Part shown: positions 25,235 to 34,000 of the stretch, piece after piece
Layout of the letters: the number at the start of each line of letters is the position of its first letter
Numbering within the stretch: position 1 is the first letter of the stretch
Assembly: GCF_900091855.1 (NCBI RefSeq)
Contig: NZ_FMCH01000523.1
Location: forward strand, 1-60,233
DNA from: Streptomyces sp. DvalAA-14
GTDB taxonomy: Bacteria > Actinomycetota > Actinomycetes > Streptomycetales > Streptomycetaceae
Direction: 5' to 3'
Length of the DNA stretch: 60,233 nucleotides
Notes under the pieces: model-generated
Database searches by the model: none
What the model was told of the DNA's origin: nothing
Seen by the model: only the letters and a program-made list of their open reading frames with translations
Program-made: the position numbers and the translations under genes

Positions 25235-26407
25235 ATGACAGTTGCACTTGAGCAAGCTCTGTCCCTCAACGTCCCGAATCCCTCGCACGAGTTGGTACAG
25301 GTCGTACGGGGCAGCCGCAGTGGACTCGCGATCACCGTCGCGATCCACTCGACCGCTCTCGGTCCGGCAGCCGGCGGGTGCCGGATCGCTCACTACGCTG
25401 ACCCGGCCGCCGCGATCGCTGACGCGCTGCGGCTGGCGGCGGCGATGACCGAGAAGAACGCGCTGGCCGGTCTGGAACACGGCGGCGCAAAGGCAGTCGT
25501 CGCCCTCCCGACCGCAGCACGGCCGGCCGGAGGGGAGCGCACGGCACTGCTCCACGACCTCGGCGACGCCATCGAATCGCTCGGCGGCCGCTACATCGCA
25601 GGCCCGGACGTGGGAAGCAGTCCGGTCGACATGTCCGTGATCGGCAGCCGCACCACTCATGTCTGCTGCCGACCCGTAGAGGACGGCGGCAGCGGCGAGT
25701 CCTCCCTCCACACCGCGCGCGGCACCCTGGCGGCACTGGGCGCGGTGGCCGACGAGGCCTTCGGCTCACCGGAGCTCGCCGGCCGGACCTTCGGGGTGAT
25801 CGGCCTCGGTGCGGTCGGAGCCCACGTGGCCCGGCTCCTGGACCGGGCCGGCGCGCGGCTCGTCGTGACCGACGTCAACCCGGCCACGCGCAGCCTGGCC
25901 GAGGAGCTGGGCGCGGCCTGGGTGGATCCGGGCGACGCCCTCACAGCGGAGGTCGACATCCTCGTGCCGGCCGCGCTCGGCGGCCTGCTGACGGCCCGCA
26001 CGGTGCCGCTGCTGCGGTGCGCCGCCATCGCCGGCCCGGCCAACAATCAACTCGACGAACCGGCCACCGCCCGCCTCCTCGCGGCACGAGACATCCTTTG
26101 GGCGCCGGATGTAGTCGTCAGCTCCGGCGGAGTCATCCACGCCACCGGTGTCGAACTGCGCCAGGAATCCGAGGAACGGCTGACCGAGCGCATCCAGGGC
26201 ATTGCAGCTACCCTCCGACAGGTCTTCCACACGGCCCGGACCCACCGGACCACGCCCGCGATCGCGGCCGGGCAACTCGCCGAGCAACGGGTTCGCCAGG
26301 GACGCTCGCACCCGACTCGCGCCGCAGCGCTGCCCCTGACCTCGCGGGCTGCCGGGCCGATGGAGTCCGTGCCGCCGACATCCCACGCGACAACAAAGGA
26401 GTGCTGA
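25235..26407 (+). CDS. Leu/Val/Phe/Glu-type amino-acid dehydrogenase
   Basis: The 390-residue protein starts at ATG 25235. The N-terminal catalytic domain contains LGPAAGGCRIAHYADPAAAI, the substrate-binding lysine region TEKNALAGLEHGGAKAVV with GGxK, and YIAGPDVGSS. The NAD domain has FGVIGLGAVGAHVARLLDRA, VTDVNPATRSLAEELGA, VDILVPAALGGLLTARTVP and IAGPANNQL. The enzyme would oxidatively deaminate a hydrophobic amino acid, or run in reverse. Similar streptomycete proteins are called valine dehydrogenases, although this one is longer at the C-terminus (a Ser/Thr/Pro tail). It is controlled by the divergent Lrp regulator and followed after 4 bases by a VOC gene. Confidence 0.9.
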   Translation: MTVALEQALSLNVPNPSHELVQVVRGSRSGLAITVAIHSTALGPAAGGCRIAHYADPAAAIADALRLAAAMTEKNALAGLEHGGAKAVVALPTAARPAGGERTALLHDLGDAIESLGGRYIAGPDVGSSPVDMSVIGSRTTHVCCRPVEDGGSGESSLHTARGTLAALGAVADEAFGSPELAGRTFGVIGLGAVGAHVARLLDRAGARLVVTDVNPATRSLAEELGAAWVDPGDALTAEVDILVPAALGGLLTARTVPLLRCAAIAGPANNQLDEPATARLLAARDILWAPDVVVSSGGVIHATGVELRQESEERLTERIQGIAATLRQVFHTARTHRTTPAIAAGQLAEQRVRQGRSHPTRAAALPLTSRAAGPMESVPPTSHATTKEC

Positions 26408-26411
26408 CATC

Positions 26412-26765
26412 ATGGCGAACCGCTGGGGCGGGGTGACCATCGACTGCATCGACGTAGAACGGGTGGCGGCCTTCTGGAGTGTCCTCCTCGACCGCCAGAG
26501 AGGGCCGTCCGAGCCTGGCTGGGTTTACCTCGGCCACCGCGGCGACCCGCAGCCCCGCCTCGTCTTCCAGCCGGTTACAGAGCCGAAAGCCGGCAAGGCG
26601 CGCGTGCACCTCGACGTCGTGGTCGACGACATCGACCGGGGCATCGCTCAGGTCGTCGCCCTCGGCGGCCGGTTCACCGGCGAACGCCACGACTACGACA
26701 AGGGCGTGGTCGTCGTGATGGCCGATCCCGAAGAACACGAATTCTGCCTGGCCCAGTACTACTGA
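26412..26765 (+). CDS. VOC-family (glyoxalase-like) protein
   Basis: The 117-residue single VOC module starts at ATG 26412, only 4 bases after the dehydrogenase stop. WGGVTIDCIDVERVAAFWSV, LLDRQRG, YLGHRGDPQPRLVFQPV, ARVHLDVVVDDIDRGIAQVV and MADPEEHEFCLAQYY form the paired beta-alpha-beta-beta-beta units of the Glyoxalase_6 type. Possible metal ligands are the HLD histidine and the final Glu of EHEF. It is probably translationally coupled to the dehydrogenase. The substrate is unknown. Confidence 0.88.
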   Translation: MANRWGGVTIDCIDVERVAAFWSVLLDRQRGPSEPGWVYLGHRGDPQPRLVFQPVTEPKAGKARVHLDVVVDDIDRGIAQVVALGGRFTGERHDYDKGVVVVMADPEEHEFCLAQYY

Positions 26766-26888
26766 CCCGCGCCACGCCCCCATGCTCTGGGTAGCGGCGC
26801 AGACCGGCAGCGGAGCTTCAGCGGGAACGCGTGGGCCACCGCCAGCGGCGCGACGCCAAACTCATCGAACGCCGCACCTCGTGCAGTG

Positions 26889-26929
26889 GAATCATCCCCG
26901 TGCGCGACACTCGTCGCGCACGGTGATTC
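26889..26929 (+). terminator. Terminator after the dehydrogenase-VOC operon
   Basis: CCGTGCGCGAC (26898-26908) pairs with GTCGCGCACGG (26913-26923). The stem extends through GAATCA/TGATTC with a three-base bulge. The rest of 26766-27098 holds no gene that I can support. Confidence 0.7.
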
Positions 26930-27098
26930 TCGTAAACGGCCAAAGTTGTGGCGCTCGCGGGGTTATTGCTGGCTAGTACTCCAGGCGCACTTCTCCGTAT
27001 GCCCTGGTCAGAAGGCTCTTTTTGAGTCTAGTTGTCTGACGTGACGTCAGGGTGGCGGTGGTTCGTGACTCACCCGATCGGGGCGCGTTGAACCGGTT

Positions 27099-27612
27099 AT
27101 GGAGTCGGAGAGCGATGTCGAAGCAGGCCTATGAGACGACGAGTTAAGGTCATTGCTCCTGCGGGTGGGTGAGCGCGTCGGGCGGGTCGAGCCGCGTCGG
27201 CACATGCGGGACTACGTGCGCGGGCTACTGGGTCCGGTGGGCCGTAAGAACAGCTGGCAGATAGCCGAGCATGCGGGCCATGGCTCCCCCTATGGTCTGC
27301 AGCGATTGCTGTCGTGGTGCCAGTGGGAACCGGACGAGATCCGCGATGACCTGCGGGAGTACGTGGCCGAGCGGCTCGGGCAGCCGGACGGCGTGGTGAT
27401 CGTGGACGACACCGGCTTCCTGAAGAAGGGCACCGTCTCAGCCGGGGTGCAACGGCAATATTCCGGGACGGCCGGGCGAACGGAGAACTGCCAGATCGGG
27501 GTGTTCGCCGCCTACGCCTCCGACAAGGGCCGGGCCCTGGTGGACCGCGAGCTCTACCTGCCCAAGTCCTGGACCGAGGATCCCGACCGGTGCCGCGCCG
27601 CCCGGATCCCCA
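27099..27612 (+). pseudogene. IS701-family transposase N-terminal part, with nonsense codon
   Basis: From ATG 27099 the frame reads MESESDVEAGL, then TGA at 27132-27134. It reopens in the same frame with LLLRVGERVGRVEPRRHMRD, YVRGLLGPVGRKNSWQIAEH, GVVIVDDTGFLKKGTVSAGV, QRQYSGTAGRTENCQIGVFA and LYLPKSWTEDPDRC. This is the N-terminal half of an IS701 transposase with the first catalytic Asp in VDDTGF. Codon 12 is a stop and the C-terminal half is replaced by a lectin-like fragment. A perfect palindrome CTGACGTGACGTCAG (27036-27050) lies just upstream and may be part of the element's end. Confidence 0.82.
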
Positions 27613-27890
27613 CCGACGGCGACACTTCGACCTGGGCGCAGGCCACCGGGCAGTACCGCTGGATCTCGCAGGTGGACCCCGGCGCCCAGCGCTCGGTCAA
27701 CCTGATCACGCTGCTGAAGCCGGACGACAAGTTCGCCGCGCAGTTCCACGTGGACTCCTCCGCGGACGGTTCCTCCTGGTACACCGTCGCCCGCCACGGC
27801 GGCAGCGCCGGCGGCCTCATCGCCGTCCAACTCGACCATCCCACCAAGGCGCGCTACCTGCGGGTCATCGTCCACCGCCCCGATCAGTAG
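27610..27890 (+). pseudogene. F5/8 type C (discoidin-like) domain fragment
   Basis: In frame after the IS701 part come TDGDTSTWAQATGQYRWISQ, VDPGAQRSVNLITLLKPDDK, FAAQFHVDSSADGSSWYTVA and LDHPTKARYLRVIVHRPDQ, then a stop. The order TDG-STxW, QVDxGxxRSV, xSxDGxxW, ARYLRV is that of carbohydrate-binding F5/8C domains found at the end of secreted glycoside hydrolases. Its parent gene has lost everything upstream of this last domain. The following hairpin at 27901 is probably that gene's original terminator. Confidence 0.7.
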
Positions 27891-27900
27891 TGACAAACCT

Positions 27901-27935
27901 GCGGTGCCGGGGATGCCACGCATCCCCGGCACCGC
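27901..27935. terminator. Perfect 16-bp hairpin terminator
   Basis: GCGGTGCCGGGGATGC (27901-27916) pairs with GCATCCCCGGCACCGC (27920-27935) around CAC. It separates the lectin-like fragment from the convergent enoyl-CoA hydratase gene. Confidence 0.85.
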
Positions 27936-28018
27936 TCTGCCAGCCGTGGCTCGGCGATCCCGTACCCACCGAATCGAAATCGCCGCCACCTCGTCGGCGG
28001 CCGGTGATCGCCGGCGGC

Positions 28019-28819
28019 TCAGTGCCCGGGCCAGTGCGGCCGGCGTTTCTCCTGGAAGGCGCGGACGCCCTCGCGGCTGTCTTCGCTGTCGAGGGCCGCC
28101 ATCAGTGCCGGCAGCCGGGTTGCCCGCGCCTCCTGGCTGGTCAGGTGCGCGGTGCGCTGCACCATCTGCTTGATGGCGCGCAGCGAGGTGGGAGCGCAAG
28201 CGAGAATCTCGGCGACCCAGCGGTCGACCGCCTCGTCCAGCTGCTCTGCCGGCACCACCTCGTTGACCAGTCCCATCCCGGCGAGCTCAGCCGCGCTCGC
28301 CCGCCGCCCGGTGAGCAGCAGGCCCATCGCCTGGCTGTGGGACAGACGGCGGACCAGCTGGGTGACTCCTCCGTCGAGCGGGACCCGTCCGACCCGGGGC
28401 TCGGTGAGCCCGAACCGGGCGTGGTCGGCGGCTACCACGATGTCGCATCCCAGGACCAACTCCATGCCGCCGCCGAGGGCGTACCCGTTCACCCGGGCGA
28501 TCATCGGGACATCGAGGGTGGTGCGCAGGGACAAGCCGCCGAAGCCGTTGGGGTCGAGTGCGGCCCAGTATTCCAAGCCGGTCCTCCCGGCCTCGTCAGC
28601 TGACATGTCCGCGCCGGTGCAGAAGGCGCGGTCGCCTCCGCCGGTCAGGACGACGGCACGGATCCCGGGGTCGGACTCGATGCGCTCCCAGATCTCGTTG
28701 AGTTGCCGAAGGGTCCTGGCGGCGACGGCGTTGAGCACTTGGGGCCGGTCGATGGTCACGCGGGCGACGTGCTCGTCGATCGCCAGGCGCACCTCGTCCG
28801 TGGCGGGCGCGGCGGTCAC
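28019..28819 (-). CDS. Enoyl-CoA hydratase/isomerase-family protein
   Basis: This is a 266-residue crotonase-fold protein. VTIDRPQVLNAVAARTLRQL, the oxyanion motif RAFCTGADMSADE, VNGYALGGGMELVLGCDIVV with the second oxyanion Gly pair, RFGLTEPRVGRVPLDGGVTQ and LPALMAALDSEDSREGVRAF give the complete fold. One catalytic Glu may be that of TEP; the second Glu position is less clear, so hydratase versus isomerase cannot be decided. The start ATGA overlaps the stop of the CoA transferase by 4 bases, so the two are one operon. Next to the NRPS genes it may prepare an acyl-CoA side chain. Confidence 0.88.
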   Translation of the reverse strand: MTAAPATDEVRLAIDEHVARVTIDRPQVLNAVAARTLRQLNEIWERIESDPGIRAVVLTGGGDRAFCTGADMSADEAGRTGLEYWAALDPNGFGGLSLRTTLDVPMIARVNGYALGGGMELVLGCDIVVAADHARFGLTEPRVGRVPLDGGVTQLVRRLSHSQAMGLLLTGRRASAAELAGMGLVNEVVPAEQLDEAVDRWVAEILACAPTSLRAIKQMVQRTAHLTSQEARATRLPALMAALDSEDSREGVRAFQEKRRPHWPGH

Positions 28820-30006
28820 CGCAGAACACCGCCCTCCGTGAGTGCGGCGATCCTGGCGTCGTCGAAGCCGTGTTCTCTGAGGACTTCGGAACTGTGCTCA
28901 CCGAGTTGCGGCGGGCAGCGGCGGACGGTCATGCGGGCGCCGGAGAGCAGGATGGGCGCGGCGACCGCCCTGACCGTGCCGGCCACCGGGTGGTCCATCT
29001 CCACGACCATGCCGTTGACCGCCGTCTGCTCGTCCGCGAGGGCCTCCTCCAGGGTACGCACCGGGGCGCAGAGGATGTCCTGCTCCTCCAGTCGCCGGAT
29101 CCAGTGGTCCGTGACGTCGGTGGCGTACCGCTGCCGGAATATCGCCTGGAGCTGCGGGCGTCGTTGGAACTGGGCCTCCATGGTGGCGTACTCCTCGCGC
29201 AGCGAGAGGTCCTCGTCGATCTCCAGGGCCGCGCAGACCGCGCGCAGCGGGTTCTCCTTGAACGCCCCGACCATGCAGACCGCGCCGTCCTTGGTCGGGA
29301 AGACGCCGCTGAGCGGCATGCCGGCCCAGTTGACCTCGTAGCCGCGGTTCAGCTGCGCGCAGGCCTCCTGCATCTGCATGTGCAACATCGAGTCGTACAT
29401 GGCGACTTCGACCTTCTGGCCCTCCCCGGTCCTTGTCCGGGTGAACAGCGCGAGCAGAATGCCCTGCAGCAGATGCATGCCGGTGGTGTAGTCGCCCAAC
29501 GGAGTGGGATACACGGACAGCGGCAGGTCCGGTGACTCGCGGCGCCACATCACCCCGGAGTAGGCCTGGCTGATCACGTCCTGGCCGCCCTTGTGGCTGT
29601 ACGGTCCGGCGGCGCCGAAACCGGTGCCGGAGGCCCAGATGAGACGCGGGTTGATCGCCCGCAGCTCTTCGTAGCCGAAACCGAGCCGTTCCATCACACC
29701 GCCGCGGAAGTTGCTCACCACCACGTCGGCCGTGCGGGCCAGGCGCAGAATCACCTCCCTGCCCTCGGGTGCGCGGACGTCGACGCAGACGCTGCGCTTG
29801 TTCCGGTTGATGGCGAGGAAGATTGGCCCGTCGAGCCCGTCCCGGTCGGGGAAGGACGTCCGGGAGAGGTCGCCCGTTCCGGGGCGCTCGATCTTGATGA
29901 CGTCGGCGCCGTAGTCACCCAGCATCTGGGTACAGCTGGGGCCCATGAAGACCTGGGTGAAGTCGAGGACGGTCACACCGTCCAGGGGCAGGCCGTCGGT
30001 GCTCAT
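28816..30006 (-). CDS. CaiB/BaiF-type (family III) CoA transferase
   Basis: The 396-residue protein starts at ATG 30006 (AAAGGA 9 bases upstream); in-frame upstream sequence is not protein-like. Conserved blocks are LDGVTVLDFTQVFMGPSCTQ, MLGDYGADVIKIERPGTGD, NRNKRSVCVDVRAPEGRE, VVVSNFRGGVMERLG, ASGTGFGAAGPYSHKGGQD and PLGDYTTGMHLLQGILLAL. The Asp of GDYTTG is the family's catalytic acyl-anhydride residue. The protein moves CoA between carboxylic acids. With the coupled enoyl-CoA hydratase it forms an acyl-CoA unit divergent from the NRPS operon, suggesting supply of an acyl substituent to the peptide. It could instead be an unrelated catabolic pair. Confidence 0.9.
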   Translation of the reverse strand: MSTDGLPLDGVTVLDFTQVFMGPSCTQMLGDYGADVIKIERPGTGDLSRTSFPDRDGLDGPIFLAINRNKRSVCVDVRAPEGREVILRLARTADVVVSNFRGGVMERLGFGYEELRAINPRLIWASGTGFGAAGPYSHKGGQDVISQAYSGVMWRRESPDLPLSVYPTPLGDYTTGMHLLQGILLALFTRTRTGEGQKVEVAMYDSMLHMQMQEACAQLNRGYEVNWAGMPLSGVFPTKDGAVCMVGAFKENPLRAVCAALEIDEDLSLREEYATMEAQFQRRPQLQAIFRQRYATDVTDHWIRRLEEQDILCAPVRTLEEALADEQTAVNGMVVEMDHPVAGTVRAVAAPILLSGARMTVRRCPPQLGEHSSEVLREHGFDDARIAALTEGGVLR

Positions 30007-31044
30007 GAAACGACCGTCCTTTCCGCACTCCTCGGGGACAAGGGTGTGACCTCTTGGTATCGGCGGACACTCATGCGTGGGGCCTCCACTGGGTTGCCCG
30101 GATCGGCCGGGGGTCGGCAAACGGTGTGCGGGAGGGGGAGGCGACGCCCCCGCGGGGTTCCGGGAGCCGGGACCCGAGGCGCCTGCCGCGAGGAGCGCGC
30201 GGAGGAGAAATCGCCGTGGAGTCGCCGGAACCATTCATGGCCAATCCGTCACGCATGTGCATTCAGTCGGAGATGACGTCTTCCGCGTGGATGCCGCGCG
30301 GGAAGTAAATTTCCTCGGCATCACGCCCCTGCGGAGTGCTCACCCGGAGATTTCCCGTACGTCAGACAGGTCAGGGCCGGCAGATCATGTACGGGATCTC
30401 CTTCCCCGCCCGGCCGTGAACCAACGGACGGCGCCATTCACTCCTGCGAGGCGCAATCGTGCGAATTCGACACGCACCATCCCCTCCACCGCCGGGGGCG
30501 CACAGGACGCCGCCGTACCGCGACAGCACCAGATCGGGCCTCTCCCATCAGCGCCTCCGCGTATCTCAAGTCGCTTCAGCGTAATGAAGATGCCCGCGCC
30601 GTCAAGGCTTCACTCCAGCAACATCGTGCAGCCCACCGGGCTCGTTCCGCATGACCGGAAGGGTGCTGATATTTATCAGAATTGCCGACCTACCCATTTT
30701 CGGGACACGGTGGATCCAAACATCCCCGCACCGCAATTTTGTGTGACGTGCATCACCATTGACCTTCAAATCGGTCTGGGATCTACTTTTGCGCGACGAA
30801 CCCTCAATTCGCGATGAGCCGCGATATTCCTGGGCCTGTTGCCTTGACAGATACCCCGTCCCCCGACGTCGCGTCGCACCGGCGTCCCGACGAAAATGCG
30901 CGAGTTACGACGAAAACCCGCCGCTCGACGGGCGCCTCGTCCCTGCCCTCGCGTGGGCGTTCCGTCGCTCTTTCGGGTACACACACCACCCAAACAGGTT
31001 ACATACACGTGTTTCGCCGTCTTCCTTTCTCATGAAGGAACCCT
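30007..31044. other. 1-kb intergenic region between acyl-CoA genes and NRPS operon
   Basis: I find no supported gene. GC content drops towards 30600-31040, which contains the divergent control region. A TTGACA at 30845 has no fitting -10. The best promoter candidate is listed separately. Confidence 0.5.
30742..30787 (+). promoter_or_regulatory. CRP-like site abutting a candidate promoter of the NRPS operon
   Basis: TGTGACGTGCATCACC (30742-30757) fits TGTGA-N6-TCAC(A) of CRP/FNR-type sites. One base later comes TTGACC (30759-30764), then 17 bases, then TCTACT (30782-30787) as a possible -35/-10 pair. This would leave an untranslated leader of about 250 bases before GTG 31045. The -10 is weak, so the promoter itself is tentative. 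Confidence 0.35.
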
Positions 31045-34000
31045 GTGCCTCGCATCGCCACCGGCCACGTTCCCCCGTCCGCCCCGTCCGCCTCATCGGC
31101 GTCAGGCCCCGCCGGCGATCCCTCGTCCCATCCCGCCCCCCTGTCCTTGGCGCAGGAGCGGTTGTGGGTCCTGGCGCAGATGGGTGGGGAGGCCAGCGCC
31201 GCGTACCACGGGCGCATGAACTTCGACCTCAGGGGGCCGCTGGACGCGGACCTGCTCGTCCGGGCACTGCACCTGCTCGCCGCCCGGCACGAAGCGCTCC
31301 GCACCCGGCTGGTGCCCGCCGAGGGCTCGGCGCTCCAGGTCGTCGATCCCCCGGAGACGGGCTTCCCCGTCACCGTCGAGGATCTGACCGGGCTGCCGGA
31401 CGCGGGCGAGCGCCTCGCGGAGGCGCAGCGGGCGGTGGGTGACACTCCCTTCCGTCTCGGGGAGGAGGCCATGACGCGCGGCCGCCTGCTCGTGCTCGGC
31501 GAGGACCACCACGTCCTGCTGCTCACGGCCCACCACCTCATATTCGACGGCTGGTCCCAGTCCCTGTTGCTACGGGAGTTGAGTGCGCTGTACGCCGCGC
31601 TGCACGGCGGGCAGGACGTGTCGCTGCCGGAACTGCGCTGGCAGTACAGCGACTACACCCGCTGGCAGTGGGACTGGATGGCAGGAGAGGAGCCCGCCGC
31701 GTGCGCCGAGTACTGGACCGGTGCGCTGGCCGGGGTCCCCGCCGTACTCTCCCTGCCCACCGACCGGCCCCGTCCTCCCGAGCAGGATTTCCGCGGCGGC
31801 CGGGTGCCCGTGGTCGTCGACGACGACCTCGCCCAGGCGCTGCGAACCCTGGCGAAGGACCACGGGGCCTCCTTGTACGCGACGGTCCTGACCGGCTGGT
31901 CGGTGCTGATGTCCCTGCTCTCCGGGCAGGAGGACATCGTGATCGGCGCGCCGACGGCCAACCGCCGGCGGGGGGACGTCGCCGGACTCATCGGCTTCTT
32001 CGCCAACACCCTCGCCGTGCGCGCGGACCTGTGCGGCTCACCGACCGTCGGGGAGGCGCTGCAGCGGGTGAACCGGCGGCTGCGTGACGGCCTCGCCCAG
32101 GTGGACCTGCCGTTCGAACGGGTCGTGGAGCTGGTCAACCCGCCGCGGAGCCCGGCCTGCACGGCCCTGTTCCAGACGATGGTCGCCTGGGTTCCCTCCA
32201 TGGGGCAGGAGCTCGAACTCCCCGGCGTGAGCGTCGAGGTACGCGAGGACGACGCACACGTCGCGGCGAAGTTCGACCTGGTGGCGGTCCTTGCCGACGA
32301 GGGGCAGCGCCTGGTCGGCGGGATCGAGTACGCCACCGCCCTCTTCGACCGGACGACCGTGGAGCGGTTCGCACGCCAACTGCTGCGCGTTTTCCGGCTG
32401 ATGACCGAACGTCCCGGAGCGGACATCGGCGACCTCACCCTGCTGGATGAGGACGAGCAGCGGGATCTCCTGGCGGCCTTCAGCTGGGGAGGCGATCCGG
32501 TGACACCGGCGCCGGCCGCCCTGCTGGAGCGGTTCGCGGATCAGGTGCGGACCCGGCCAGGACAGCCGGCGGTGGTCGCCGGTGACGCGGAAGCGGACTA
32601 CGCGACGCTGGATCTCCGGGCCAACCGGCTGGCGAACGCGCTGATCGCCCGCGGGGTCCGCCCCGGCCAGGTGGTCGGCCTACACGCCGGGCGCACGCTC
32701 GAGCTGGTCGTCGGGGTCCTCGGCATTCTCAAGGCGGGGGCCGCCTACCTCCCGCTCGATCCCGGGCAGCCCGCAGAACGGCTCGCGGCCATGGTGGCCG
32801 ACGCCGAGCCGGCGCTGGTGCTGACCGACCACGCGGCCGCGGCGGCGGGCAGCGGACCCTGGCAGGACCTGGCGGCTGTCGAGGCGGAGGGCACGCGGGA
32901 GGACGCGCCGCGGATCGACCCGGACCCCGGCCGGTTGGCCTACGTCATCTACACCTCCGGGTCGACCGGCGGCCCCAAGGGGGTGGCGGTGACCCACGGC
33001 AGCGTCGTCAATCTCCTCGACCACTGGCGCGAGCTCATGGGCGACGCCGCGGGCGAGGCCGCGTCGGCCTGGTCGAGCATCGGCTTCGACGCTTCGGTGC
33101 ACGAACTCCTCGTGCCGCTGACGACCGGAGCGGTCCTCCACCTCGTTCCCGACGAGCTTCGCGGCGACCCGGGGGCCCTCATGGACTGGCTGCGGGAGCG
33201 GCGGGTGACCCAGGCATTCCTGCCCCCGTCCTACATCCTGTGGATCGACGAGGACCCGTCCCGGCGGCTGGCCGGGCTGAGCCTGCGCCAGCTCCTCACC
33301 GGCGTGGAGTCGCTGCCGGAGGCCGCGCTGCACCGCATGCGCGAGCAACTGCCGGGCCTTCGTGTCTGCTACGGCTACGGACCGACCGAGGCCACGCTCT
33401 ACACCACCGCGTACACCGATCCGCAGGACCGCTCGCGATCGTGCCCCATCGGACGGCCGTTGCGCGGCACACGCCTGTACCTGCTGGACGACCGCATGCG
33501 CCCGGTGCCCGTGGGAATGCCCGGCGAGGTGTACGTCGGAGGCGCGAGCCTGGCACGCGGGTACCTGAACCGGCCCGACCTCACCGACGAGCGTTTCGTG
33601 CCGGACCCGTTCGTGCCCGGGGAACGCCTCTACCGCACCGGCGACTTGGCGCGCTGGCTGCCGGACGGCAACGCCACTTACCTCGGACGCAGCGACGACC
33701 AGCTCAAGCTGCGCGGCTTCCGCATAGAGCCCGGCGAAGTGGAAGCCGCGCTGCTGGCGGTGCCCGGTGTGCGGGAGGCGGTCGTCCTGGCGGACCGCCG
33801 GACGCCGGGCGACCCGCTCCTGGTGGCTGGCGTGGGGCGCGACACCGGGCCCTCGTGGACGCCCCACGAATGGCGTCGTGCGCTGGCGAACCGGCTGCCC
33901 GACTACATGATTCCCACGGTCGTCGCCGAATTCCCGCGGCTGCCGCTGAACCGCAGCGGCAAGGTGGACCGGGCAGCGGTGCTGAGCGCGGCCGCGGAGA

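Noticed and set aside
30007..31044. Several 60-250 residue frames in the gap before the NRPS
   Set aside because: They are Arg/Pro-rich, overlap on both strands, lack ribosome sites and show no motifs.
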